Source: CAUZWH01 sp965224275
GTDB taxonomy: Bacteria > Pseudomonadota > Alphaproteobacteria > SHVV01
Reading direction: 5' to 3'
Length of the DNA stretch: 64,000 bases
Assembly: GCA_965224275.1 (NCBI GenBank)
Contig: CBDCYR010000002.1
Span: forward strand, 592,329-656,328
Made by a program: the position numbers and the translations under genes
Shown: positions 9,259 to 18,118 of the stretch, in pieces
Layout: each line of letters begins with the position of its first letter
How positions within the stretch are numbered: position 1 is the stretch's first letter
The notes under the pieces: generated by a model
The model's database searches: none
The model's input: the letters and a program-made list of their open reading frames with translations, nothing else
What the model was told of the DNA's origin: nothing

Positions 9259-11334
9259 ATGGGAAACATTACCGATATCATTTTCGCCCCACACCTCCCG
9301 TGGTGGCTGATTTCACTGCTTGCCATCGCATCGGCGTCTCTAATCGGCTACGGCGCCTGGCGGCGGGCCACGGGAACATTCTGGCGAGCACTGGCTTGCA
9401 CGGCATTGCTCCTGGCCATCGCCGAACCGACGCTGGTCAGCGAGCAACGCGAGCAATTATCTGATGTTGCAGCAATTGTTATTGACGAATCGCAGAGCCA
9501 AGGCATAGGCGATCGTCGGGAAACCACGGCGCGAGCTCTCGCTACCTTAACGCAGCGGCTTGATCGACAAGGCAACCTCGATGTCCGCGTGATCAGAGCC
9601 GGCAAAAACCCGCTCCTGCAGAACACCCGTCGGGAAGGTACGCTGTTGTTTGATGCTTTGGCTGACGCCCTGGCAGATACCCCAAGATCGCGGCTGGCCG
9701 GCGTTGTCATCGTCACCGACGGCCAGGTTCACGATGTGCCGATCGACCCCGCGGCGACGATTGCGGCCCCGGTTCATGTTCTCCTTAGCGGCGGTAAGAA
9801 TGAACGCGATCGACGCCTCGTAATCGAACAAGCACCGAGCTATGGGATTGTCGGTAAGAAACTCGAACTCAAAGTTCGGATCGACGACGACGGCAGCGAG
9901 CTCGGTCGCCCGGTTCGGCTCACACTAAGCAAGGATGCTGGTGAGCCGGAGGAACACATCGTAACGGTCGGCCGCCAGCGCACGATACCGTTCACACTTG
10001 ATCATGGTGGCCAAACCGTTCTCGAAATCGATATCAGCTCGGATGGCGAGGAGCTAACGCTCGAAAACAACCGCGCATTGGTCTCGGTGAGCGGGGTTCG
10101 AGACCGCTTGCGCGTTCTTCTTGTCTCGGGCGAACCGCACCCGGGGGAACGTACTTGGAGAAACCTTCTGAAGGCCGACCCTTCGGTTGATCTCGTCCAC
10201 TTCACCATTCTTCGTCCGCCGGAGAAGCAGGATGGCACGCCGGTTCGCGAGCTTTCTTTGATCGCGTTTCCGGTTCGCGAACTGTTCGAGGTCAAACTGA
10301 AGGATTTCGACCTCATTATTTTCGATCGCTATCGACGCCGTGGCGTGCTGCCGCAGATTTATCTCGGCAATATCGTCGATTATGTGCGCGAAGGCGGCGC
10401 TGTGCTCGAGGCGGCGGGCCCGGCTTTCGCCACCCCGCTGGGCTTGTACCGAACCCCGCTCGGCCTGGTGCTTCCCGGCCAACCGACAGGTGTCGTCCAT
10501 GAAGTCGGGTTCAAACCGCACTTAAGCAAAATCGGCATACGTCATCCGGTCACCGCTGCCCTTCCTGGATCGGACGGGCGCGAACCGAGCTGGGGTCGTT
10601 GGTTCCGGATGGTCGAGGTAGCCGCCGATCGCGGCGACACGCTCATGGACGGCGTTAACCGCCGGCCCATTCTCATCGTCAATCGCGTTGGCAAAGGACG
10701 GGTGGCGCAATTGCTGTCTGATCATGCCTGGTTGTGGACTCGCGGTTTCGAGAATGGTGGGCCCCACGCCGAGCTGTTGCGACGTTTGGCCCATTGGCTC
10801 ATGAAGGAACCGGACCTGGAAGAAGAACAGCTCCGCGCAACAGCCTCTGGCGACCAATTGGCAATATCGCGTCGTAGCCTCAGCGTAACCGAACGCAGCG
10901 TCACGATAAGGACCCCATCGGGAGAGCGACGCGAAGCCATCTTACCGGCCAGCGAAAACGGACTCTCCGAGGTGCGCATCGGCGTCGAAGATATCGGCTT
11001 GTATCGCCTTGACGACGGCGAGCACTCAGCGGTCGCAGCGGTAGGGCCCCTCAATCCGCTCGAATTCTCCGATGTTCGGACCACGGACCATCGCCTGGCG
11101 CCGGTCGCGGAGGCAACCGGAGGATCGGTTAAGTGGTTGAGCGGTCGCGCGGTACCCGATGTTCGGCGCATCCGTCCCGGTCAAAACGCGTCGGGACCAG
11201 GGTGGATCGGATTGCTCCGAAACGACAGCTATCTCGTTACCGGGGTAGCTCAGTTCTCGCTTATGCCGCCCTGGATTGCGCTGGTTCTAATCGTTGGCCT
11301 GATCTGTTGGAGTTGGTGGCGCGAAGCCCGTTAA
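9259..11334 (+). CDS. Large membrane protein of the MoxR cluster (VWA / glutamine amidotransferase-like)
   Basis: A 691-residue protein starting 13 bp after the DUF4159 gene. Two N-terminal helices (LPWWLISLLAIASASLIGYGAW and FWRALACTALLLAIAEPTL) precede a VWA-like region (VIDESQSQGIGDR, then GVVIVTDGQVHD). A Rossmann-like glutamine amidotransferase-type region follows (LRVLLVSGEPHPGE, FDLIIFDRYRR). A last helix at the C-terminus (PPWIALVLIVGLICWSWW) precedes the stop. It completes the moxR-DUF58-DUF4159 set and most likely works with them. Its last 74 bp overlap the converging acetyltransferase gene. Confidence 0.82.
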   Translation: MGNITDIIFAPHLPWWLISLLAIASASLIGYGAWRRATGTFWRALACTALLLAIAEPTLVSEQREQLSDVAAIVIDESQSQGIGDRRETTARALATLTQRLDRQGNLDVRVIRAGKNPLLQNTRREGTLLFDALADALADTPRSRLAGVVIVTDGQVHDVPIDPAATIAAPVHVLLSGGKNERDRRLVIEQAPSYGIVGKKLELKVRIDDDGSELGRPVRLTLSKDAGEPEEHIVTVGRQRTIPFTLDHGGQTVLEIDISSDGEELTLENNRALVSVSGVRDRLRVLLVSGEPHPGERTWRNLLKADPSVDLVHFTILRPPEKQDGTPVRELSLIAFPVRELFEVKLKDFDLIIFDRYRRRGVLPQIYLGNIVDYVREGGAVLEAAGPAFATPLGLYRTPLGLVLPGQPTGVVHEVGFKPHLSKIGIRHPVTAALPGSDGREPSWGRWFRMVEVAADRGDTLMDGVNRRPILIVNRVGKGRVAQLLSDHAWLWTRGFENGGPHAELLRRLAHWLMKEPDLEEEQLRATASGDQLAISRRSLSVTERSVTIRTPSGERREAILPASENGLSEVRIGVEDIGLYRLDDGEHSAVAAVGPLNPLEFSDVRTTDHRLAPVAEATGGSVKWLSGRAVPDVRRIRPGQNASGPGWIGLLRNDSYLVTGVAQFSLMPPWIALVLIVGLICWSWWREAR

Positions 11335-11851
11335 ATTGTTTGTTGACGGGGCCGCGAACCCACACCTTTTGTATCAGCGCGGCTCGCAAACGATGGGGCC
11401 GCGCGACGTTGAGAACGAGGATCCGGGTTCGTTCGACGGGTTCGGGAATCCACCCGACATTTGCGGTCGCCGGCCGAAAATCGAAACGACCGTAATAGGA
11501 CGGTTCTCCAACAACAAACACCTGCGCGACACCAGTCCGAGCCGCAGCACCGAGCCCCGCGATAACCAGCGCCGACCCAACGCCACTGCGTTGGTAAGCG
11601 GGCCGAACCGCCAGCGGACCGAGTAGACTCGCGCGCCGAACATGGCGCACCGGCCAGAACCGGATACTCGCGATTAATGATTGGCTGGTGCACGCCGTGA
11701 AACTGGTAGTCGGGTCATGCGCGTCGGCCGGCCGCAGCCGATAGACCCCGCGAAAGCGGCGCTCCCGACCCAGCATCTCATCAAGGAATGTCTCGATGGC
11801 TGCGGATTGCGCGGGATGTTCAGGGTTTATTACCCATTTCAGCGGTGACAT
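11261..11851 (-). CDS. GNAT-family N-acetyltransferase
   Basis: A 196-residue GNAT acetyltransferase. The acetyl-CoA binding motif is clear: LGPLAVRPAYQRSGVGSALV, followed by VFVVGEPSYYGRFDFRPA, the family's C-terminal block. This subgroup usually acetylates small molecules; the substrate is unknown. ATG at 11851 has GGAG seven bases upstream and is preferred over an in-frame ATG at 11887. The C-terminal 25 residues overlap the converging membrane-protein gene by 74 bp and look like an extension beyond the family core. Confidence 0.82.
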   Translation of the reverse strand: MSPLKWVINPEHPAQSAAIETFLDEMLGRERRFRGVYRLRPADAHDPTTSFTACTSQSLIASIRFWPVRHVRRASLLGPLAVRPAYQRSGVGSALVIAGLGAAARTGVAQVFVVGEPSYYGRFDFRPATANVGWIPEPVERTRILVLNVARPHRLRAALIQKVWVRGPVNKQFNGLRATNSNRSGQRLEPAQSRAA

Positions 11852-12136
11852 ATCCGATCTCCATACACCGTGGCGGTCTCTAGCCATGGCCCAATTCGGC
11901 GTCGATTCTAAGCGCGGGCGACTCCCGCACGGTGGGCCGCATTGCTAGGCGGCGGCGCCGGATCGTCGTCGGAATTGGCTCTCGATAGTCATGATCGGAA
12001 CTTGCAGGATGTGCCACTTAGCACACCAAACTTGAGCCGCCAAGCTTCGTCGAGGTTCTGGACCTACGGCAGGTTTCACCATAGCCTTCGCCGGCGCATT
12101 TCGTGTGCGCTCCCGATCCTTGGAATGGAGCCGTAT

Positions 12137-12808
12137 ATGTTTTACGAGGTCAAAAACGGCCACGGGTTGCCCCACGATCCGTTCAAAAGCTGTATCGTCC
12201 CGCGACCCATTGGGTGGATCACGACCATAAGTACGGACGGAATCGTAAATCTAGCTCCCTATAGCTTCTTCAACGGCTGCGGCGATGCACCGCCGCAGGT
12301 TATGTATGCGCCATTGGGGCAGAATCTGGATGGCGACCTCAAAGACAGCCTGACAAACGTGGAAGCAACCGGCGAGTTCGTCGCCAATATGGTGACCTGG
12401 GAACTTCGCGACCAAATGAACGAGACGGCCCGCCACGTGCCTCATGCGACCGACGAAATGGAACTCGCGGGCCTCGAGACGGAGGCGTCCCAGTTGGTCA
12501 AGCCGCCGCGCGTTAAGGCCTCGCCGATTCATCTCGAATGTCAGTACATCCAGACCGTCGAACTTCGTAGGCAGCGTGAGGAGTATCGCAATTTCGTGGT
12601 CTTCGGCGAGGTTATCGGCATTCACATTCGTGATGAGGTTATGACCGACGGGATGGTTGATATGACCAAATTCCAGCCCATCGCACGCCTCGGCTATCTG
12701 GATTATTCGATCACCGATAACGTCTTCTCGATGCCGTTCCCGGACGCCGGCCCTAAGGCGGTGCGCGAAGCGGAAGAACACGAAAAAGGGCAAGCCGCCG
12801 CAGAATAA
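12137..12808 (+). CDS. Flavin reductase family protein (FMN-binding split barrel)
   Basis: A 223-residue flavin-reductase-like protein. The N-terminal SCIVPRPIGWITTIS and NLAPYSFFNGCGDAPPQVMY are the classic FMN-binding split-barrel motifs. A VANMVTW segment and a charged C-terminal tail follow. Such proteins supply reduced flavin or reduce quinone-like substrates. The frame is open further upstream, but ATG 12137 has GGAG seven bases before it and starts the family sequence (MFYEVKNG), so I choose it. It precedes two glutathione transferase genes, hinting at a redox or aromatic-detoxification neighbourhood. Confidence 0.87.
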   Translation: MFYEVKNGHGLPHDPFKSCIVPRPIGWITTISTDGIVNLAPYSFFNGCGDAPPQVMYAPLGQNLDGDLKDSLTNVEATGEFVANMVTWELRDQMNETARHVPHATDEMELAGLETEASQLVKPPRVKASPIHLECQYIQTVELRRQREEYRNFVVFGEVIGIHIRDEVMTDGMVDMTKFQPIARLGYLDYSITDNVFSMPFPDAGPKAVREAEEHEKGQAAAE

Positions 12809-12855
12809 TGCGCGCTCCTTTACCTTCCAAGTTAGAGCCAGGCGGGAGTAACTGA

Positions 12856-13128
12856 ATGGGTATGCTTGTCGACGGTCGCTGGACCACCGAAAACGCAGGC
12901 GTGGTCGACCCGAAGGGTAACTTCGTGCGTCGTGATGGCCAATTTCGAAACTGGATAACCGCCGACGGATCGTCACCCTTCTCAGCCGAAGCCGGACGTT
13001 ATCATCTGTATGTGTCTGCGGCCTGCCCCTGGGCGCACCGAACACTCATCCTGCGCGGCCTGAAGAAACTCGACGACATCGTCTCATTGTCCATCGTCGA
13101 TCCCTTGATGACCGATGACGGGTGGCAT
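12856..13128 (+). pseudogene. Glutathione S-transferase (xi class), 5' half, split by IS91-like insertion
   Basis: The first 91 codons of a glutathionyl-hydroquinone reductase-like transferase. CPWAHR, which carries the catalytic cysteine of the xi class, sits near residue 58, and the fragment ends VDPLMTDDGWH. At 13129-13130 the sequence switches to an insertion element and a TGA follows at once. The matching 3' half lies at 18119-18814. Joining TGG CAT to TTT AGC across the insertion restores the frame and gives 322 residues, close to the 319 of the intact paralogue at 18840. The gene was therefore whole before insertion. Confidence 0.92.
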
Positions 13129-13354
13129 TGAACGAAGCCGCTCCACGGCAGTTTTTGCTTCAGACATTGAGCCTTCCTCCTAATGTGCAGCGCTTGTTTC
13201 CGGGTGTTGGAGTGCCGGATTTGTGTCGGATCCCGGGTGCCGGTTCCGCAATCTAAGAGCCTACCTGTTTTCTGGTTTCCCACGGTTAGCATCGACCCCA
13301 CTGATGGCCAGCCCCGGATTGTCCGGTGGAGCGCCGTTCAGGCCAGGGAGATCG

Positions 13355-14230
13355 ATGATGAAAACCACCGACACGACATACGTATCGCCTCTTCGAGGGC
13401 GGATGATGGAACAGATGGGCATAGCCGGTCTGGCCGATAGCACACAGGCCATGTATCTGCGCGAGATCGAGACCCTCAACAAACATTACAACAAGCCGCC
13501 GGACCGGCTTGACGCCGAGGAGGTCCGCAGCTGGCTGCTGGCGAGGATCGAGCGCGGTCTCGACCCGAACACGACCAATGTAAGCCTCGGTGCGCTCAGG
13601 TTCCTGTATCGCGACACACTGCGCCGTCCCGAGATGGTCGACGGGCTCCGTTACCGCAAGAGGCCCCGCAAACTGCCCCGGTCAATGGCGGAGAAGGAGG
13701 TCGAGCGCTTGATCCTCGCCATCTCCGACCTCCGTTATCGGGCCGCGACGGTTCTTGCCTATGGCGCCGGTCTCCGCATCTCGGAAACTGTTGAGGTGCA
13801 ACTCATCGACATCAAGTCGGACAAACGGCTTCTGCACATCCGTTCCGGCAAGGGCGGCGCCGAGCGCATGGCGCCGCTTCCCGACGGGCTCGTCGAATAC
13901 CTGCGGCGTTACTGCAAGAACCTCTTTCCACGACCGGTCACGTGGCTGTTCTACGGTGAGTCGCCGGAGGTGCCTCTCAAGATCGATACCCTGCGTGTTG
14001 CCTTTAAGAAGGCCTGCCGCAAGGCCGGCGTCGACGGCTGCCATACCTTCCATAGCTTGAGGCATTCGGCCGCCACCCACTGGCATGAGCGTGGCGGCAA
14101 CATCGATGTCATCCAGGATGTCCTGGGTCACCGGAATGCCGACACGACGCGCGGCTACGCCCGCGCCACCGGCAAGATGTTCGAGACCCTCGACCATCCG
14201 CTCTCGGGCTTCGACCTGATCGACGCCTGA
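13355..14230 (+). CDS. Tyrosine recombinase of IS91-like element (copy A)
   Basis: A 291-residue site-specific tyrosine recombinase. The catalytic set is visible: Arg in AGLRISE, His-x-x-Arg in HSLRHSAATHW, His in VLGHRNADTTR and the nucleophile Tyr in RGYARATGKMF. An N-terminal SAM-like DNA-binding domain precedes it (STQAMYLREIETLNKHY). The start is one of two adjacent ATG codons (13355 or 13358) with AGGGAG just upstream; a longer open frame from 13223 lacks a ribosome site. It is 6 bp upstream of the transposase and presumably co-transcribed with it. Its exact role in this IS branch is not established. Confidence 0.9.
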   Translation: MMKTTDTTYVSPLRGRMMEQMGIAGLADSTQAMYLREIETLNKHYNKPPDRLDAEEVRSWLLARIERGLDPNTTNVSLGALRFLYRDTLRRPEMVDGLRYRKRPRKLPRSMAEKEVERLILAISDLRYRAATVLAYGAGLRISETVEVQLIDIKSDKRLLHIRSGKGGAERMAPLPDGLVEYLRRYCKNLFPRPVTWLFYGESPEVPLKIDTLRVAFKKACRKAGVDGCHTFHSLRHSAATHWHERGGNIDVIQDVLGHRNADTTRGYARATGKMFETLDHPLSGFDLIDA

Positions 14231-14236
14231 GGCGCC

Positions 14237-15484
14237 GTGAAGCGCAAAGACGCCGGCGTGGCTGATATTTTCCGCCGCGCCGGCGCAGATTACCGGCGGC
14301 GCCTGGCCGGCCAGCTTGACGCCGGACGCCTCAAGGTCATGGCCGCGATCGAGTCCTGCCGGACGTCCGTACTCGGTGGCCACATGTATCAATGCGACGG
14401 CTGCAGGCGCGAGCATCCGCTCTACAACTCGTGCCGCAACCGCCACTGCCCGTCCTGCCAGGGGCTTGCCGCAAGGCAATGGCTGGAGGCGCGCGCCGCC
14501 GATATCCTGCCGGTGCCGTACTTCCACGTTGTATTTTCGTTGCCCAAAGAAGTCAGCGGGATCGCCTTTTGCAACCGCAAGGTCGTGTTCAACATCCTGT
14601 TTCGCACCGCCGCCGAGACCCTGCGCACCATCGCCGAGGACGACCGTCACGGTGGACTGCGTATCGGCGGCACCGCGGTCCTCCACACTTGGGACCAGAA
14701 GCTCGGCTTCCATCCGCATCTGCATATCGTCGTGCCTAACGCCGGCTTCGATGTCGCAACCGGCCAATGGAAGACCGGAAGCGGCACCTTCCTGGCCCCG
14801 GTCAAGGTCCTCGCCAGCCTGTTCCGGCGCCGCTTCCTTGAGGAGCTCACCCGCGCCCATGCACGCGGGAAAATCGAATTTCATGGCGGCATCGCCCATC
14901 TCGCCAATCCCGGAGAGTTCCACGCCACCCTCGTGGCCGCCCGCGGCAAGAACTGGATCGTCTACGCCAAACGACCCTTTCGCGATGCCGAACAGGTCTT
15001 CCGCTATCTCTCCCGATACACGCACAGAATTGCCATCGGCGACAGCCGCATCATCGCCTGCGATGGACAGAACGTCTCCTTCCGTTGCCGCAAGCCGACC
15101 AGTCCGGGGCAAAGGAAACCCCGCTACGGCACGGCCACCATCACCGCCGACGAGTTCATCCGCCGGTTCCTGTTGCATGTCCTGCCAAACGGACTGCATC
15201 GCATCCGCCACTTCGGAATCCTTGCCAATGGAAGCCGTGCCAAGACCCTCGAAGTCGCGCGCGAGGCGCTGGGTGTAAACGGCCTCCAGGCGCATACAGC
15301 CGTAACCCATGACGGCGAGGAGGACGACCACCGCAATAGCGGCCTGGAGACCGGGATCGCGCCCGTTCCCTGCCCGCACTGTGGCGGCGAATTGCGGAAA
15401 ATCCGGGAAATCTCCCGCCGGTACGATCCGTTCTCTTCACGAGACCCTCCCCCCGCTCAACCGGCGCAGGACGCGAAACCATGA
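14237..15484 (+). CDS. IS91 family transposase (copy A)
   Basis: A 415-residue HUH-type rolling-circle transposase. The N-terminal zinc-binding region has Cys53, Cys56, Cys66, Cys71 and Cys74. The HUH metal motif is HLH at 161-163, within FHPHLHIVV. Candidate nucleophiles are Tyr257 and Tyr261 in YLSRYTHR. The start is GTG, 6 bp after the recombinase stop. Relative to copy B it differs by one base (G14463 against C16795), giving Gly76 instead of Ala. It looks intact. Confidence 0.93.
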   Translation: MKRKDAGVADIFRRAGADYRRRLAGQLDAGRLKVMAAIESCRTSVLGGHMYQCDGCRREHPLYNSCRNRHCPSCQGLAARQWLEARAADILPVPYFHVVFSLPKEVSGIAFCNRKVVFNILFRTAAETLRTIAEDDRHGGLRIGGTAVLHTWDQKLGFHPHLHIVVPNAGFDVATGQWKTGSGTFLAPVKVLASLFRRRFLEELTRAHARGKIEFHGGIAHLANPGEFHATLVAARGKNWIVYAKRPFRDAEQVFRYLSRYTHRIAIGDSRIIACDGQNVSFRCRKPTSPGQRKPRYGTATITADEFIRRFLLHVLPNGLHRIRHFGILANGSRAKTLEVAREALGVNGLQAHTAVTHDGEEDDHRNSGLETGIAPVPCPHCGGELRKIREISRRYDPFSSRDPPPAQPAQDAKP

Positions 15485-15747
15485 AACATCGGATCCCATC
15501 CGGATCGGCAAACGTCGTCATCGCGTCGGCGAACCGGTCGGCGTGCGCTCAATTACGAACACAAGGCAATCGCCAACGAAAAGTGTCTCTACCGTCGGCA
15601 ATCAGCTGTCGAAAAAATATAAATGCTGGTCGGAAGCCTCGTCTCACGCGTCCCAACGATAGTGACCACCCGCCCCGGCGCAGGCATCAACGCACTTTCC
15701 ACATAGGCTGACACCTACACTCGCGGCCCACGGCCTCGTTCAAACAG

Positions 15748-15777
15748 CTTAGGCAGATTCTGCCGAATCTGCCTAAG
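15748..15777 (+). repeat. Right-end hairpin of IS91-like copy A
   Basis: A perfect 13-bp stem CTTAGGCAGATTC / GAATCTGCCTAAG with a TGCC loop, 7 bp inside the right end. The same hairpin occurs in copies B and C. In this family a terminal hairpin near one end acts as the replication origin or terminator signal; which one applies here is inferred. Confidence 0.85.
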
Positions 15778-15788
15778 CCTTAAGATTT

Positions 15789-16562
15789 CTGCGCGAGATC
15801 GAGACCCTCAACAAACATTACAACAAGCCGCCGGACCGGCTTGACGCCGAGGAGGTCCGCAGCTGGCTGCTGGCGAGGATCGAGCGCGGTCTCGACCCGA
15901 ACACGACCAATGTAAGCCTCGGTGCGCTCAGGTTCCTGTATCGCGACACACTGCGCCGTCCCGAGATGGTCGACGGGCTCCGTTACCGCAAGAGGCCCCG
16001 CAAACTGCCCCGGTCAATGGCGGAGAAGGAGGTCGAGCGCTTGATCCTCGCCATCTCCGACCTCCGTTATCGGGCCGCGACGGTTCTTGCCTATGGCGCC
16101 GGTCTCCGCATCTCGGAAACTGTTGAGGTGCAACTCATCGACATCAAGTCGGACAAACGGCTTCTGCACATCCGTTCCGGCAAGGGCGGCGCCGAGCGCA
16201 TGGCGCCGCTTCCCGACGGGCTCGTCGAATACCTGCGGCGTTACTGCAAGAACCTCTTTCCACGACCGGTCACGTGGCTGTTCTACGGTGAGTCGCCGGA
16301 GGTGCCTCTCAAGATCGATACCCTGCGTGTTGCCTTTAAGAAGGCCTGCCGCAAGGCCGGCGTCGACGGCTGCCATACCTTCCATAGCTTGAGGCATTCG
16401 GCCGCCACCCACTGGCATGAGCGTGGCGGCAACATCGATGTCATCCAGGATGTCCTGGGTCACCGGAATGCCGACACGACGCGCGGCTACGCCCGCGCCA
16501 CCGGCAAGATGTTCGAGACCCTCGACCATCCGCTCTCGGGCTTCGACCTGATCGACGCCTGA
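15789..16562 (+). pseudogene. Truncated tyrosine recombinase (copy B)
   Basis: In frame with the intact recombinase from the codon for Leu in LREIETLNK, but the N-terminal residues and start are gone. An internal GTG/ATG region near 15966 could give a 198-residue product retaining the whole catalytic domain. It would lack the DNA-binding domain, so function is doubtful. Confidence 0.85.
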
Positions 16563-16568
16563 GGCGCC

Positions 16569-17816
16569 GTGAAGCGCAAAGACGCCGGCGTGGCTGATAT
16601 TTTCCGCCGCGCCGGCGCAGATTACCGGCGGCGCCTGGCCGGCCAGCTTGACGCCGGACGCCTCAAGGTCATGGCCGCGATCGAGTCCTGCCGGACGTCC
16701 GTACTCGGTGGCCACATGTATCAATGCGACGGCTGCAGGCGCGAGCATCCGCTCTACAACTCGTGCCGCAACCGCCACTGCCCGTCCTGCCAGGCGCTTG
16801 CCGCAAGGCAATGGCTGGAGGCGCGCGCCGCCGATATCCTGCCGGTGCCGTACTTCCACGTTGTATTTTCGTTGCCCAAAGAAGTCAGCGGGATCGCCTT
16901 TTGCAACCGCAAGGTCGTGTTCAACATCCTGTTTCGCACCGCCGCCGAGACCCTGCGCACCATCGCCGAGGACGACCGTCACGGTGGACTGCGTATCGGC
17001 GGCACCGCGGTCCTCCACACTTGGGACCAGAAGCTCGGCTTCCATCCGCATCTGCATATCGTCGTGCCTAACGCCGGCTTCGATGTCGCAACCGGCCAAT
17101 GGAAGACCGGAAGCGGCACCTTCCTGGCCCCGGTCAAGGTCCTCGCCAGCCTGTTCCGGCGCCGCTTCCTTGAGGAGCTCACCCGCGCCCATGCACGCGG
17201 GAAAATCGAATTTCATGGCGGCATCGCCCATCTCGCCAATCCCGGAGAGTTCCACGCCACCCTCGTGGCCGCCCGCGGCAAGAACTGGATCGTCTACGCC
17301 AAACGACCCTTTCGCGATGCCGAACAGGTCTTCCGCTATCTCTCCCGATACACGCACAGAATTGCCATCGGCGACAGCCGCATCATCGCCTGCGATGGAC
17401 AGAACGTCTCCTTCCGTTGCCGCAAGCCGACCAGTCCGGGGCAAAGGAAACCCCGCTACGGCACGGCCACCATCACCGCCGACGAGTTCATCCGCCGGTT
17501 CCTGTTGCATGTCCTGCCAAACGGACTGCATCGCATCCGCCACTTCGGAATCCTTGCCAATGGAAGCCGTGCCAAGACCCTCGAAGTCGCGCGCGAGGCG
17601 CTGGGTGTAAACGGCCTCCAGGCGCATACAGCCGTAACCCATGACGGCGAGGAGGACGACCACCGCAATAGCGGCCTGGAGACCGGGATCGCGCCCGTTC
17701 CCTGCCCGCACTGTGGCGGCGAATTGCGGAAAATCCGGGAAATCTCCCGCCGGTACGATCCGTTCTCTTCACGAGACCCTCCCCCCGCTCAACCGGCGCA
17801 GGACGCGAAACCATGA
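16569..17816 (+). CDS. IS91 family transposase (copy B)
   Basis: Same 415-residue HUH transposase as in copy A, with the HLH metal motif, zinc cysteines and candidate Tyr257/Tyr261 all present. It differs only by Ala76 (SCQALAARQ) where copies A and C have Gly. The change lies right beside a zinc cysteine. Promoter context is altered because the element's left end is missing, but the truncated recombinase frame still precedes it. Confidence 0.92.
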   Translation: MKRKDAGVADIFRRAGADYRRRLAGQLDAGRLKVMAAIESCRTSVLGGHMYQCDGCRREHPLYNSCRNRHCPSCQALAARQWLEARAADILPVPYFHVVFSLPKEVSGIAFCNRKVVFNILFRTAAETLRTIAEDDRHGGLRIGGTAVLHTWDQKLGFHPHLHIVVPNAGFDVATGQWKTGSGTFLAPVKVLASLFRRRFLEELTRAHARGKIEFHGGIAHLANPGEFHATLVAARGKNWIVYAKRPFRDAEQVFRYLSRYTHRIAIGDSRIIACDGQNVSFRCRKPTSPGQRKPRYGTATITADEFIRRFLLHVLPNGLHRIRHFGILANGSRAKTLEVAREALGVNGLQAHTAVTHDGEEDDHRNSGLETGIAPVPCPHCGGELRKIREISRRYDPFSSRDPPPAQPAQDAKP

Positions 17817-18079
17817 AACATCGGATCCCATCCGGATCGGCAAACGTCGTCATCGCGTCGGCGAACCGGTCGGCGTGCGCTCAATTACGAACACAAGGCA
17901 ATCGCCAACGAAAAGTGTCTCTACCGTCGGCAATCAGCTGTCGAAAAAATATAAATGCTGGTCGGAAGCCTCGTCTCACGCGTCCCAACGATAGTGACCA
18001 CCCGCCCCGGCGCAGGCATCAACGCACTTTCCACATAGGCTGACACCTACACTCGCGGCCCACGGCCTCGTTCAAACAG

Positions 18080-18109
18080 CTTAGGCAGATTCTGCCGAAT
18101 CTGCCTAAG
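18080..18109 (+). repeat. Right-end hairpin of IS91-like copy B
   Basis: Identical 13-bp stem and TGCC loop to the hairpin at 15748-15777, again followed by CCTTAAG, and here joined to the original target sequence ATTTTAGCGAC of the split transferase gene. Confidence 0.85.
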
Positions 18110-18118
18110 CCTTAAGAT

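Larger units (their letters stand above)
13130..15784 (+). mobile_element. IS91-like element, full copy A (2655 bp)
   Basis: A full element with two genes: a tyrosine recombinase and an HUH transposase. Boundaries come from comparison with the identical-length inverted copy at 26351-29005. The left end begins GAACGAAGCCGCTCC after CATT; the right end is a 30-nt hairpin followed by CCTTAAG. IS91 elements transpose by rolling circle without terminal inverted repeats, which fits. The base or bases shared at the left junction (ATT) could belong to either element or target. A Tyr-recombinase gene ahead of the transposase is known in one branch of this family. Confidence 0.85.
15789..18116 (+). mobile_element. 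IS91-like element, 5'-truncated copy B
   Basis: The second unit of the tandem duplication. It lacks the left end and the first third of the recombinase gene but keeps the transposase gene and the right end. Its right junction (CCTTAAG then ATTTTAGCGAC) is the original junction with the transferase gene. Without a left end it should not transpose as a normal unit, though its transposase could act on copy A. Confidence 0.88.

Noticed and set aside
13682..15379. 565-residue minus-strand open frame through the IS91-like recombinase and transposase genes (repeated at 16014-17711 and 26756-28453)
   Set aside because: It is antisense to two well-supported genes with all catalytic residues, has Gly/Ala/Val-biased composition typical of a GC-rich shadow, and repeats only because the element repeats.
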